Positions 8,879-17,585 of a stretch of 64,000 nucleotides of DNA are shown piece by piece. Both the position numbers and the translations under genes were made by a program. Origin of the DNA: Leisingera caerulea DSM 24564 (GTDB lineage Bacteria; Pseudomonadota; Alphaproteobacteria; Rhodobacterales; Rhodobacteraceae); the NCBI RefSeq assembly GCF_000473325.1, contig NZ_KI421514.1:66340-130339 (forward strand), written 5' to 3'. The stretch's first letter is position 1. Every line of letters starts with the position of its first letter. Below the pieces are notes generated by a model that saw only the letters and a list, made by a program, of their open reading frames with translations, was not told the origin of the DNA and did not search any database.

Positions 8879-9445
8879 TTAATAAACACCCACTTTACTT
8901 TGCGGATGGGCCGCTGCGCTCAGCAGTTTGAACACATACTCGCCAACCGAGCGGAAGCAGACGATATAAAAGCTGCCGTCCTCGTTCAGCCAGAAGGCGC
9001 CAGCCACCTGTGCCAGCCGCGAGCGGCGGAACTGGCCGGGCGTGAAGGCCGCGGCGTCGAAGTCCACCGGGCTCACCTTACCCAGAACCTCGCGCGCGCC
9101 CTCGCCCGAGAGGCGGAAGAAGGCACGGGCGTCGGAGACGTTCACCGCCAGCGCGTGCTCGCCCTTCAGCGCCCCGGCCACTTCCGCTGTCTTGGCAACG
9201 GCGTCCTCATAGGGCACCAGCAGCAGCAGCTCGTCCGGGGACATCCAGGCCGCCGCGCCGTTTTCGGCAATGCTGACAGTCCCTTGGGCCGGAACCTCGG
9301 CGCCGGTGGCGGCTTTGACAGCCGCCTTCAGTGCCGATGAGCCCAGATCGCCGCGCAGGGTGATCATCCCCTGCAGACCGGCATCCTCGACCTTGGCCAG
9401 CCCGGAATACCGGGCGCCGTTCAGTACGGAAACAGCCTTAGACAT
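8879..9445 (-). CDS. soxG: Sarcosine oxidase gamma subunit
   Basis: 188 residues from MSKAVSVLNGARYSGL. The gamma subunit belongs to the heterotetrameric enzyme that oxidises sarcosine to glycine, passing the methyl carbon to tetrahydrofolate as 5,10-methylene-THF. Its fold relates to the GCV_T/YgfZ family; WMSPDELLLLVPYEDA and FFRLSGEGAREVLGKVSPVD are typical. It overlaps the end of soxA by 8 bases, indicating translational coupling. It is the last gene of the operon. Confidence 0.92.
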   Translation of the reverse strand: MSKAVSVLNGARYSGLAKVEDAGLQGMITLRGDLGSSALKAAVKAATGAEVPAQGTVSIAENGAAAWMSPDELLLLVPYEDAVAKTAEVAGALKGEHALAVNVSDARAFFRLSGEGAREVLGKVSPVDFDAAAFTPGQFRRSRLAQVAGAFWLNEDGSFYIVCFRSVGEYVFKLLSAAAHPQSKVGVY

Positions 9446-12400
9446 TCTGCTTCTCTCCATCCTTGTCGTAGAAGACCGCATCGACGATCTTGGCTTTATA
9501 GGTCTTGCCGTCAGTGCCCGGGAACTCGATCACTTCGCCCATCCGTTTGGGACCATGCTTGACCAGGCCCATGGCGATGCCGCGGCCCAGGGTTGCGGAG
9601 TGATAGGTCGACGTCACCCGGCCGATCATGTTGCGCTGGCCGTTGGCGTTGACGCCCTCGCCCACCGCATAGGCGCCGTCCGGCAGCACCGAGCCATCGA
9701 CGGTTTCCAGGCCGACCAGCTGCCAGCGGTCCGGATCCGCCATGTGCGAGCGCTGCTGCGCACGCTTGCCCAGGTAGTCTTCCTTCTTCTTCGACAGCGC
9801 CCAATGCAGACCCAGATCCTGAGGGATCACAGTGCCATCGGTCTCGTCGCCGATCATGATGAAGCCCTTCTCGGCCCGCAGGATGTGCAGGGTCTCGGTG
9901 CCATAAGGCATGACGCCGAATTCCTTGCCAGCCTCCATCAGCGCATCCCAGAATGCCTGGCCTTCAGAGGCCGCAACCGCGATCTCAAAAGACAGCTCGC
10001 CGGAGAAGGAGATCCGGAAGGCGCGGGCATCAAAGCCGCCGATCTGGCCGTCACGCCATTCCATGAACGGCAGCGCCTCTTTGGAGACATCCATGCCGCC
10101 GCCCGCTTGCGCGTTCAGCTTCTCCAGCACCTTGCGGGCGTTGGGGCCGACCACGGCGATCTGGGCGTACTGCTCCGTCACGTTGGCAACGTAGACTTTC
10201 CAGTCCCACCATTCGGTCTGCAGCCATTCTTCCATGTGGCCATGGATGCTTTCGGCACCGCCGGTGGTGGTGTGGCACAGCCAGGTGTCTTCGTCGATGC
10301 GGGCAACCACACCGTCGTCGATCAGGAAGCCGTTCTCCGAGCACATCAGGCCATAGCGGCATTTGCCGACCTTCAGCGTGGACATCATGTTGGTGTACAG
10401 CATGTCCAGGAACTTGCCGGCGTCGGGGCCTTTGACGATCAGCTTGCCGAGGGTCGAGGCGTCCAGCAGGCCGAGGTTCTCGCGGGTGTTCTTCACCTCT
10501 CGGTTCACCGCGGCATGACGGTCCTCGCCCGGGCGGGTGATCGCAAACGGGCGGCGCCACTGGCCAACCGGTTCCCAATCCGCGCCGTTCTTGTCCATCC
10601 AGTCGTAGATCGGCGTCTTGCGCACCGGCTGGAAGATCTCGGCCCGGGCCTCGCCAGCGATCGCACCCAGCGAGATCGGGTGGTACGGCGGACGGAAGGT
10701 GGTGGTGCCCACCTGCGGGATTTCCGAGTTCAGGCTGTCGGCCAGAATGGCCAGGCCGTTGATGTTGGACAGTTTGCCTTGGTCGGTGGCCATGCCCAGC
10801 GTGGTGTAGCGCTTGGTGTGCTCGACGCTTTCGTAGCCTTCGCGCGCAGCCAGCTGCACGTCGGAGACTTTCACGTCGTTCTGATAGTCCAGCCAGGACT
10901 TCATGCGCAGCTTGATGTCTGCCTTTGCGGGCATCAGCCACACCGCTTCCATCTGCGCTTCCGCCTCGGACTCGCCCTTGGCAGCCGTCACGGATTTCGC
11001 CGGGAAGCCCGCCGCCTCAGCTGCCTTGGCACCAGCCGCTGCCGCGTCTTCCAGCAGCGCGCCCAGGCCGAACTCGCCGTTCGCGGCACCGGCCGGAACC
11101 ACAAAGCCCTGACCGTTGTCGCCCAGCGGCGGACGGGAGGCATCGGGGCGGAAGTTGGCGTTTTTCTCGTCCCAGATCAGCTTGCCGCCGCAGTGGGACC
11201 ACAGGTGCACCACCGGCGACCAGCCGCCGGACATGGCAACCGCGTCTGCTTCGACTTCCTCGCGGGCTCCGCCTTCGCCGTTCTGGGCGCAGATGGAGAC
11301 CTGGGTCACGCATTTGCCGTCCTTCACCTTGGCGATGGCACGGCCCAGCTCGACCCGGATGCCCTTCTCGCGCACGGCTTCCATCAGTTCGCCGCCACCG
11401 GTTTCGCGGGTGTCAACCACACGGACCACTTCGACGCCCGCATCATGCAGCACCAGCGCGGTGCGGTAGGCGTCGTCGTTGTTGGTGGCAACCACGACCT
11501 TCTGGCCCGGGTTGATGCCCCAGTTCACCACATAGTCGCGCATCGAGGCCGCCAGCATCACGCCCGGCACATCGTTGCCGGCAAAGGACAGCGGACGCTC
11601 GATGGCACCGGTTGCGGTGACGATCTGGGAGGCACGGATCCGCCACAGACGATGGCGCGGGCCGCCCTGGCCCGGCGCGTGGTCGGTCAGGCGCTCGTAG
11701 CCCAGGGCATAGCCGTGGTCATAGACGCCGGAGCCCATGCAGCGGTCGCGCAAGGTGACATTGTCCATTCCGCGCAGCTCAGCCAGGGTCTTTTCGATCC
11801 AGGCCTCGGGCGCTTCGCCGTCAATGGTGCCGCCGTCGACCGGCGCACGGCCGCCCCAGAAGTTGTTCTGCTCCAGAACCAGAACCTTGGCGCCCGACGC
11901 CGCAGCCGCCTTGGCTGCCTGCAGGCCGGCAACGCCGCCGCCGATGACCAGCACATCCGCAAAGAAGTAGAAGTGCTCGTAGGTGTCGGCGTCCTTCAGC
12001 TCCTTGTCGGGCGCGGCGCCCAGACCGGCGGACTTGCGGATGATCGGCTCATAGACGTGCTTCCACAGCGGACGCGGGTGGATGAACATCTTGTAGTAGA
12101 AGCCGGCAGTCAGGAAACGCGACAGCTTGTTATTCACCGACAGAACGTCGAACTCCAGGCTCGGCCAGTGGTTCTGCGACTGCGCGGTCAGGCCCGAGAA
12201 CAGCTCGGTGGTGGTGGCGCGCTGGTTCGGCTCATACCGGTCGCCCACACCCAGCTGCATCAGCGCATTGGGCTCTTCCGAGCCGGAAGCGACAACGCCG
12301 CGCGGGCGGTGGTACTTGAACGAGCGGCCCATCATCACCTGGCCGTTGGCCAGCAGGGCGGATGCGAGCGTATCGCCGGCAAAGCCCTTCATGCGCTTGC

Positions 12401-12470
12401 CGTTGAAGGTGAAGTCGATCTGTTTGGAGCGGTCGATCAGCCGGCCGTGCTTGGCAAGACGCGTGCTCAT
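9438..12470 (-). CDS. soxA: Sarcosine oxidase alpha subunit
   Basis: 1010 residues, full family length. Residues 1-100 are a ferredoxin-like Fer2_4 domain (DFTFNGKRMKGFAGDTLASA). Residues about 170-600 bind NAD in a pyridine-nucleotide oxidoreductase fold (VLVIGGGVAGLQAAKAAAAS). Residues about 615-1000 are the folate-binding GCV_T aminomethyltransferase domain (RENLGLLDASTLGKLIVKGP, ISFSGELSFEIAV). Part of the heterotetrameric sarcosine oxidase, acting in choline/glycine betaine breakdown. Downstream of soxD and overlapping soxG. No folate-handling genes (folD, purU, glyA) flank this operon. Confidence 0.96.
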   Translation of the reverse strand: MSTRLAKHGRLIDRSKQIDFTFNGKRMKGFAGDTLASALLANGQVMMGRSFKYHRPRGVVASGSEEPNALMQLGVGDRYEPNQRATTTELFSGLTAQSQNHWPSLEFDVLSVNNKLSRFLTAGFYYKMFIHPRPLWKHVYEPIIRKSAGLGAAPDKELKDADTYEHFYFFADVLVIGGGVAGLQAAKAAAASGAKVLVLEQNNFWGGRAPVDGGTIDGEAPEAWIEKTLAELRGMDNVTLRDRCMGSGVYDHGYALGYERLTDHAPGQGGPRHRLWRIRASQIVTATGAIERPLSFAGNDVPGVMLAASMRDYVVNWGINPGQKVVVATNNDDAYRTALVLHDAGVEVVRVVDTRETGGGELMEAVREKGIRVELGRAIAKVKDGKCVTQVSICAQNGEGGAREEVEADAVAMSGGWSPVVHLWSHCGGKLIWDEKNANFRPDASRPPLGDNGQGFVVPAGAANGEFGLGALLEDAAAAGAKAAEAAGFPAKSVTAAKGESEAEAQMEAVWLMPAKADIKLRMKSWLDYQNDVKVSDVQLAAREGYESVEHTKRYTTLGMATDQGKLSNINGLAILADSLNSEIPQVGTTTFRPPYHPISLGAIAGEARAEIFQPVRKTPIYDWMDKNGADWEPVGQWRRPFAITRPGEDRHAAVNREVKNTRENLGLLDASTLGKLIVKGPDAGKFLDMLYTNMMSTLKVGKCRYGLMCSENGFLIDDGVVARIDEDTWLCHTTTGGAESIHGHMEEWLQTEWWDWKVYVANVTEQYAQIAVVGPNARKVLEKLNAQAGGGMDVSKEALPFMEWRDGQIGGFDARAFRISFSGELSFEIAVAASEGQAFWDALMEAGKEFGVMPYGTETLHILRAEKGFIMIGDETDGTVIPQDLGLHWALSKKKEDYLGKRAQQRSHMADPDRWQLVGLETVDGSVLPDGAYAVGEGVNANGQRNMIGRVTSTYHSATLGRGIAMGLVKHGPKRMGEVIEFPGTDGKTYKAKIVDAVFYDKDGEKQNV

Positions 12471-12519
12471 GGGCGCAGACCTTTCAAAAGAAAAGCGGGT
12501 GTTTCAGTCAGGCGGAAGG

Positions 12520-12861
12520 TCATTTCTGACCGTCCGAGAATTCGCGCCAGGTCCAGCCCGGGCGTTTGGCAGAGATCTTGTCCTGAATCTCCTTCGGCGG
12601 CTCAGTGGTCTGAGCGCTGTAGGTGCCAAAGACCTCCAGCGTCATGGTGCAGCGGGCAGCGTGGAACCACTTGCCGCAGCCGTTGGCATGGCGCCAGCGT
12701 TCGAAATGAACGCCTTTGGGGTTTTCGCGCATGAACAGGTAGTCATGGAACTCATCGTCATTGGAGCCGGGGCCAAAGCGCTTCAGATGCGCTTCGCCGC
12801 CCGCGGCCAGTTCGGTTTCTTCGGCTTTAACGCCGCAGTAAGGGCACTCAAGGATCAGCAT
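12520..12861 (-). CDS. soxD: Sarcosine oxidase delta subunit
   Basis: 113 residues. It has the zinc-binding cysteines of SoxD: CPYCG at residues 6-10 and a later GCGKWFHAARC segment. CGGAG lies before the ATG. The small delta subunit contacts alpha in the heterotetramer. It sits between soxB and soxA in the usual B-D-A-G order. Confidence 0.94.
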   Translation of the reverse strand: MLILECPYCGVKAEETELAAGGEAHLKRFGPGSNDDEFHDYLFMRENPKGVHFERWRHANGCGKWFHAARCTMTLEVFGTYSAQTTEPPKEIQDKISAKRPGWTWREFSDGQK

Positions 12862-12894
12862 TTTGCTTGCTCCGTAAAATTGAATTCTGCAGCG

Positions 12895-14139
12895 TTAGTG
12901 CGCCACACCGGCGGCGACGCTCTCGTCGATGAACTTGCCTTCCTTGAAGCGGTTCATCGAGAACTCTTCGGTCAGCGGCGAATGTCCGGTGGCGATCAGC
13001 TCCGCCATCGCCCAGCCCGAGCCCGGGATCGCCTTGAAGCCGCCGGTGCCCCAGCCTGCGTTGACAAAGCAGTTCTGGACCGGGGTTTTGGAGATCAGCG
13101 GCGAGCGGTCGCCGGTCACGTCCACGATACCGCCCCACTGGCGCAGCATCTTCAGACGGCTGACCATCGGGAAGGTCTCGACCAGGGCGCGCACGGTTTC
13201 CTCAATGTGGTGGAAGCTGCCGCGCTGGGTGTAGTTGTTGAACCCGTCGGTGCCGCCGCCGATCACCATCTCGCCCTTGTCGGACTGGGACATGTAGCCG
13301 TGCACGGTGTTGGCCATCACAACCACATCCATGCAGGGCTTGATCGGCTCGGAAACCATCGCCTGCAGCGCCACGGATTCCATCGGCAGGCGGAAGCCCG
13401 CCATTTCCGCCAGCACAGAGGCGTTGCCGGCCACAACCATGCCCAGCTTGTCGCAATCAATCGGGCCTTTGGTGGTGTCGACACCCACGGTGCGGCCGTT
13501 TTCGGTGCGCACGCCGGTGACTTCGCACTTCTGGATGATGTCCATGCCCATGTCGGAGCACGCCCGCGCATAGCCCCAGGCCACGGCGTCGTGGCGGGCG
13601 GTGCCGCCGCGCTCCTGCCACAGGCCGCCCAGCACAGGATAGCGGGGGCCATGCAGGTTGATGATCGGCACCAGCTCCTTAACCCGCTCCGGGGTGATCC
13701 ACTCGGTGGAAACGCCCTGCTGCTGGTTGGCGTGCGCGGTGCGCTTGTAGCCGCGGATCTCATGCTCGGTCTGGGCCAGCATGATCACGCCGCGCGGGGA
13801 GAACATCACGTTATAGTTCAAATCCTGCGACATGGTCTCATACAGGCTGCGGGCCTTCTCATAGATCGCAGCCGAGGGATCCTGCAGGTAGTTCGAGCGG
13901 ATGATGGTGGTGTTCCGGCCCGTATTGCCGCCACCCAGCCAGCCTTTCTCGATAATTGCGACATTGGTAATGCCGAAATTCTTGCCCAGGTAGTAGGCGG
14001 TGGCGAGGCCGTGCCCGCCCGCCCCGACGATGATCACATCGTAGTGGCGCTTGGGTTCCGGCGAGCGCCAGGCGCGCTCCCATCCGGTGTGATAGCGCAG
14101 GGCTTCCCGCGCGACAGCAAAGACTGAATAGCGTTTCAT
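12895..14139 (-). CDS. soxB: Sarcosine oxidase beta subunit
   Basis: 414 residues from MKRYSVFAVAREALRYHTGW; a longer start would add 18 atypical residues. It carries the FAD-binding motif DVIIVGAGGHGLATAYYLGK and the DAO-family C-terminus ending MAELIATGHSPLTEEFSMNR. The beta subunit oxidises sarcosine and holds the covalent flavin. First gene of the minus-strand soxBDAG operon; its promoter must lie in 14140-14327, shared with the divergent ccmI. Confidence 0.96.
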   Translation of the reverse strand: MKRYSVFAVAREALRYHTGWERAWRSPEPKRHYDVIIVGAGGHGLATAYYLGKNFGITNVAIIEKGWLGGGNTGRNTTIIRSNYLQDPSAAIYEKARSLYETMSQDLNYNVMFSPRGVIMLAQTEHEIRGYKRTAHANQQQGVSTEWITPERVKELVPIINLHGPRYPVLGGLWQERGGTARHDAVAWGYARACSDMGMDIIQKCEVTGVRTENGRTVGVDTTKGPIDCDKLGMVVAGNASVLAEMAGFRLPMESVALQAMVSEPIKPCMDVVVMANTVHGYMSQSDKGEMVIGGGTDGFNNYTQRGSFHHIEETVRALVETFPMVSRLKMLRQWGGIVDVTGDRSPLISKTPVQNCFVNAGWGTGGFKAIPGSGWAMAELIATGHSPLTEEFSMNRFKEGKFIDESVAAGVAH

Positions 14140-14327
14140 GAGCGAATCCGATGGTTCGTGTCTGATAGCGGGTATGCCCGAAACGCATGGCAAGCCAGTG
14201 CCGTTTATCGTCCTCTTTCTGCGTTATTGCGACATAAGCCGATGACGCATTGCAGCATCCCGCGGCAGTTTGGCCCTTTTGTTCGCCGCCCGCCGCATAT
14301 AGATGAAAACCAAACTTCGGAGACGGC

Positions 14328-15566
14328 ATGGTTTTCTGGACAGTCACCGCACTCATCGCATTCTCGGCGGCCCTGCTGCTGGCAATGATCATCATTCGCG
14401 CCCGCGAGCAAGGCGAACCTGCCGCGGCCTACGACCTGCGGGTCTACCGCCAGCAGTTGCGCGAGGTCGACAAGGACCTGGCCCGCGGCGTCATCAATGA
14501 AGGCGACGCAGAGCGCATCCGCACGGAAATCTCCCGCCGCATCCTGGCCGCCGACGCCCAGCTGCAAAAGCGCAAGTCCGGCCACGCCCAGCCCAGGTCC
14601 CTGTCGCTGGTCTCTGCCATTGCCATTGCGCTGCTGATCACCGGCGGCACCCTGGGCCTCTACTGGCAGCTTGGTGCGCCGGGGTATGGAGACCTGGGCC
14701 TCAAGGACCGCGTCCGCATGGCCGGCGAGCGCGCCGAAAACCGCCCCTCGCAGGCTGAGGCCGAAGCCGAGGTCCCCCCCCTGCCGAAACCGCAGGTGGA
14801 GGAAGGCTATGTCAAACTGGTCGAACAGCTGCGCGAGACAGCGGGCCAGCGGGAGAACGACGCCCGCGGACAGGCCCTGCTGGCGCAGCACGAGGCCAAC
14901 CTCGGCAACTTCAAGTCCGCTTATGAGGCCAAGGCCAAATACATCAGCCTGGCCGAGGGCAAGGTCAACGCCCGCGACTTCACCGAGCTGGCCGAGCTCA
15001 AGATCATGGCAACCGGCGGCTATGTCTCGCCAGAGGCGCAGGCGGATCTGCGAAAAGCGCTGGCCATTGACCCTTCCCACGGGCCTGCCCGCTATTACTG
15101 GGGTCTGATGCTGGGCCAGATCGGCCGCCCGGACCTCGCCTACCGCGAGTGGGCCGCAACACTGCGCGACGGCCCGGCGGATGCTCCTTGGGTCAAGGGC
15201 ATTCAGGGCCAGATCGAGGAAATGGCCTTCCGCGCCGGTGTTGAATACCGGCCCATCACACCCGGCGGCGGCACTGCCCCCGCCCTGCCCGGCCCCAGCG
15301 CCGAAGACATGTCCTCCGCCAGCGAGTTGTCCGCTGAAGAGCAGCAGGAGATGATCCGCGGCATGGTCACCCGCCTGTCGGACCGGCTGGCAACCGAAGG
15401 CGGCAGCGCCGAGGAATGGGCCCGGCTGATCGGAGCCCTTTCGGTGCTGGGCGAAACCGATCGCGCCCGCACCGTCTATGACGAGGCCCGCGGCGCATTC
15501 GAGGCGGATGCCGAGGCGCTGGCGCTTTTGGAAACCATCGCCGCCCAGTCGGGAATTGCAGAATGA
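14328..15566 (+). CDS. ccmI: c-type cytochrome biogenesis protein CcmI
   Basis: 412 residues. Helix 1 spans residues about 3-24, helix 2 about 88-108 (SLVSAIAIALLITGGTLGLY), with the leucine-zipper-like loop YRQQLREVDKDLARGVINEG between them and a periplasmic TPR-type region after. CcmI holds apocytochrome c for heme attachment by CcmFH. The stop overlaps the ruvX start by 4 bases. Divergent from soxB. Confidence 0.93.
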   Translation: MVFWTVTALIAFSAALLLAMIIIRAREQGEPAAAYDLRVYRQQLREVDKDLARGVINEGDAERIRTEISRRILAADAQLQKRKSGHAQPRSLSLVSAIAIALLITGGTLGLYWQLGAPGYGDLGLKDRVRMAGERAENRPSQAEAEAEVPPLPKPQVEEGYVKLVEQLRETAGQRENDARGQALLAQHEANLGNFKSAYEAKAKYISLAEGKVNARDFTELAELKIMATGGYVSPEAQADLRKALAIDPSHGPARYYWGLMLGQIGRPDLAYREWAATLRDGPADAPWVKGIQGQIEEMAFRAGVEYRPITPGGGTAPALPGPSAEDMSSASELSAEEQQEMIRGMVTRLSDRLATEGGSAEEWARLIGALSVLGETDRARTVYDEARGAFEADAEALALLETIAAQSGIAE

Positions 15567-16036
15567 TCCACGACGCATTCGAAGACTTCGCCGCCGCCCT
15601 GCCGCCGATGAGCGCGCTGATGGGGCTGGACCTCGGCACCAAGACCATCGGCGTCGCCGTCTCCGACCGTATCGGCGCGGTGGCGACACCGCTGGAAACC
15701 GTGAAGCGCAAGAAGTTCTCCGTCGACGCCGCGCGGCTGCTGGAGATCATCAAGCAGCGCGACATCAGCGGCATCCTCCTGGGCCTGCCCCGCAACATGG
15801 ACGGCTCTGAGGGCCCCCGCTGCCAATCCACCCGCGCCTTTGCCCGCAACCTGATGCAATTGACCGATCTGCCGATCAGCTTCTGGGACGAGCGCCTCAG
15901 CACCGTGGCGGCAGAAAAAGCGCTTCTTGAGGCAGATACGACACGCAAACGCCGCGCAGAGGTTATCGACCACGTCGCGGCCTCCTATATCTTGCAAGGC
16001 GCATTGGACCGGATGCGGCATTTGAAGAACGGGTGA
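15563..16036 (+). CDS. ruvX: RuvX/YqgF Holliday junction resolvase-like protein
   Basis: 157 residues. RNase H-like fold with GLDLGTKTIGVAVSDRIGA, the loop GLPRNMDGSEGPRCQSTR and WDERLSTVAAEKALLEADT. Acidic catalytic residues of the family are present (Asp in GLDLG, Glu in DERLS, Asp in VIDHVAA). Reported roles are in rRNA maturation and Holliday junction processing. Translationally coupled to ccmI by a 4-base overlap. Confidence 0.94.
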   Translation: MIHDAFEDFAAALPPMSALMGLDLGTKTIGVAVSDRIGAVATPLETVKRKKFSVDAARLLEIIKQRDISGILLGLPRNMDGSEGPRCQSTRAFARNLMQLTDLPISFWDERLSTVAAEKALLEADTTRKRRAEVIDHVAASYILQGALDRMRHLKNG

Positions 16037-16039
16037 GAT

Positions 16040-16273
16040 ATGACTGACGACGTATGGAAACGGGACGAGATCCAGTCCCCCTGCATCAAGATCTGCGTCG
16101 TCCACCCCGAGGCCCGCATCTGCACCGGCTGCTACCGCTCCATCGACGAAATCCGCGACTGGTCGAAAATGACCAACGAGGAGCGCGCCGGCATCATGAA
16201 CGACCTCCCCGACCGCGCCAGCAAACTGGTCAAGCGCCGCGGCGGCCGCGGCGCGAGGCTCAAGCGCAGCTAA
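16040..16273 (+). CDS. DUF1289 small cysteine-rich protein
   Basis: 77 residues with the DUF1289 core CIKICVVHPEARICTGCYRS followed by EIRDWSKMTNEERAGIM. The four cysteines suggest metal or Fe-S binding; function not established. It starts 3 bases after ruvX, so ccmI-ruvX-DUF1289 looks like one operon. The C-terminus is Arg-rich. Confidence 0.9.
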   Translation: MTDDVWKRDEIQSPCIKICVVHPEARICTGCYRSIDEIRDWSKMTNEERAGIMNDLPDRASKLVKRRGGRGARLKRS

Positions 16274-16778
16274 GCATGTCGCTCAAAAGTGGGAACCTGT
16301 TTTTAGCTTCTCGGACATGGGTTATCAAAAATGTAACGCGGCGCGCGGTGAGGTAACCGTTTGCAAATCATGCGGAATAAGCACTGACCCAATGTTTCGC
16401 GCGCGAAACATTCAGGCAGGAGTGCTGACCTATTTCGAATGGGAGAACATCTGCTGCTTTCATTCCCAAACAAACTGCTTGTCATTGCGTCTCTCTGCCT
16501 CGGCAGCTTCACGATGACTGTGATTTTCCGCGTAGCGCCTTGGCTTTTTTGGATCAGTTTCCGGTTCCTCATATTGAGAACACTCATCGAAACCGTTCTT
16601 TGGCTCAGGTGTTCGCCAGAACAACGGCAGCTGTTTTCAACTCCGGGCAGGCTGATGAACTACAACCACAGTCTTTCTGTGCCTGCCGAATGGACAGTAA
16701 TGTGTTTTGCTTTCTGGGGAACACTCAAATGGATCGGCGGATAAGAGGCGCGCCCTGACAAAAGGCGCGCACTGCTGC
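16274..16778. other. Gene-poor gap of about 500 bases, lower GC than its surroundings
   Basis: No gene I can support. Open frames exist on both strands: + 16439-16744 would give 101 hydrophobic residues (MGEHLLLSFPNKLL), but there is no ribosome site and no family resemblance. The gap contains TTTGCAAA (16365 region), a perfect 22-bp palindrome at 16391-16412 and a GC hairpin (GCGCGCC/GGCGCGC, 16748-16770) just before the convergent dioxygenase gene. Base composition looks less GC-rich than neighbours by eye. It could be a decayed gene or a binding-site region. Confidence 0.5.
16391..16412. promoter_or_regulatory. Perfect 22-bp palindrome with parS-like outer arms
   Basis: Arms AATGTTTCGCG and CGCGAAACATT, with no mismatch and no spacer. 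The outer TGTTTC/GAAACA equals the arms of bacterial parS (consensus TGTTTC-ACGT-GAAACA), but here the centre is GCGCGC, two bases longer. A protein-binding site is likely; which protein is unknown. Confidence 0.55.
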
Positions 16779-17576
16779 CTACCCCTCCGCCAGCCACCCT
16801 TTGGTCCAATCCGCCAGCTCTGGCCGGAAGTACGCAATCATCCGCCCCTCTACCGGCGCTGATGCCCCCTCTCCCCAAGGCGCGACCCCGTGCAGGCACA
16901 GCCGGTGCATCAGATACGACTCGCCCGGCTTGGCGTGCACCGTGATCCGCGGGCAGGTCTCGAACACCTCGGCGCGGGCAGCCGTATAGGCATCGGTCAC
17001 ATCCACATCCGCCCAGTCCTGCGGCAGCACACCCTCGAACGCCGCGGCAAAGGCGCGGCACATGATCCTGTGACTGCCCTCCCAGATCACCAGCGGCGCG
17101 GCATCGGCGCTGCTTTCATTCAGCGGGATGCCCAGCACCCAGGCATGCGGCTCCTCCACCTTGCGGCGGCGGTGCCCGCCGTACATCTTGACCCCGTCCA
17201 CATGCGCCGCATCGCGTTTGACGCGGTAGTGGAAGGCGGCCTCGCCCTCACCCGGACGCGGGCGCGGGTAACCGGGAAAGACCGAGGACACCTGCGCCCG
17301 GTGCAGATCCGGGATCGGACCAAGGTTCTGCGTGATGAAATCAACAGGCGCCCCCGCCAGCGGCGGACCGCCGGGCAAGCGTCCCGCAGCATTATTCGGA
17401 AGCGCATCAACGCCGATAAACCAGGTCCGCTCGCACTGGAACCACTCGGCGTTTGACGGGTCGTGCAGCGCCTGCACCCCATGTTGCAGCGCATCCGCTG
17501 CCCAGGCCGCGACCCGCGTATCATGGCCGAACCGCACCCAGCCCTTGTTCTGAAACTGCTTGATCTGTTCCGGCAT
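16779..17576 (-). CDS. Phytanoyl-CoA dioxygenase-like protein (putative Fe(II)/2-oxoglutarate enzyme)
   Basis: 265 residues. A candidate iron triad is visible: H125-x-D127 in AAHVDGVKMYGGH, and a distal His in SYLMHRLCLHGVAPWG with Arg following (EGRMIAYFRPE). The segment APLVIWEGSHRIM resembles the PhyH pattern of W-x-GSH. Such enzymes hydroxylate a carbon substrate using oxygen and 2-oxoglutarate; the substrate here is unknown. Its start lies 9 bases past the TauE/SafE gene, so the two are co-transcribed. Confidence 0.68.
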   Translation of the reverse strand: MPEQIKQFQNKGWVRFGHDTRVAAWAADALQHGVQALHDPSNAEWFQCERTWFIGVDALPNNAAGRLPGGPPLAGAPVDFITQNLGPIPDLHRAQVSSVFPGYPRPRPGEGEAAFHYRVKRDAAHVDGVKMYGGHRRRKVEEPHAWVLGIPLNESSADAAPLVIWEGSHRIMCRAFAAAFEGVLPQDWADVDVTDAYTAARAEVFETCPRITVHAKPGESYLMHRLCLHGVAPWGEGASAPVEGRMIAYFRPELADWTKGWLAEG

Positions 17577-17585
17577 GACGCCCCC

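Noticed and set aside
9270..12734. Very long plus-strand open frame (1154 codons) opposite soxA
   Set aside because: It is antisense to a full-length, recognisable soxA; the translation is His/Arg/Gly-rich, as expected from the reverse strand of a high-GC gene.
12127..14127. 666-codon plus-strand frame opposite soxB and soxD
   Set aside because: Crosses three real genes of the sox operon on the other strand; no motif.
16439..16744. 101-residue hydrophobic open frame as a gene
   Set aside because: No ribosome site and no recognisable family; kept only as a note in the gap entry.
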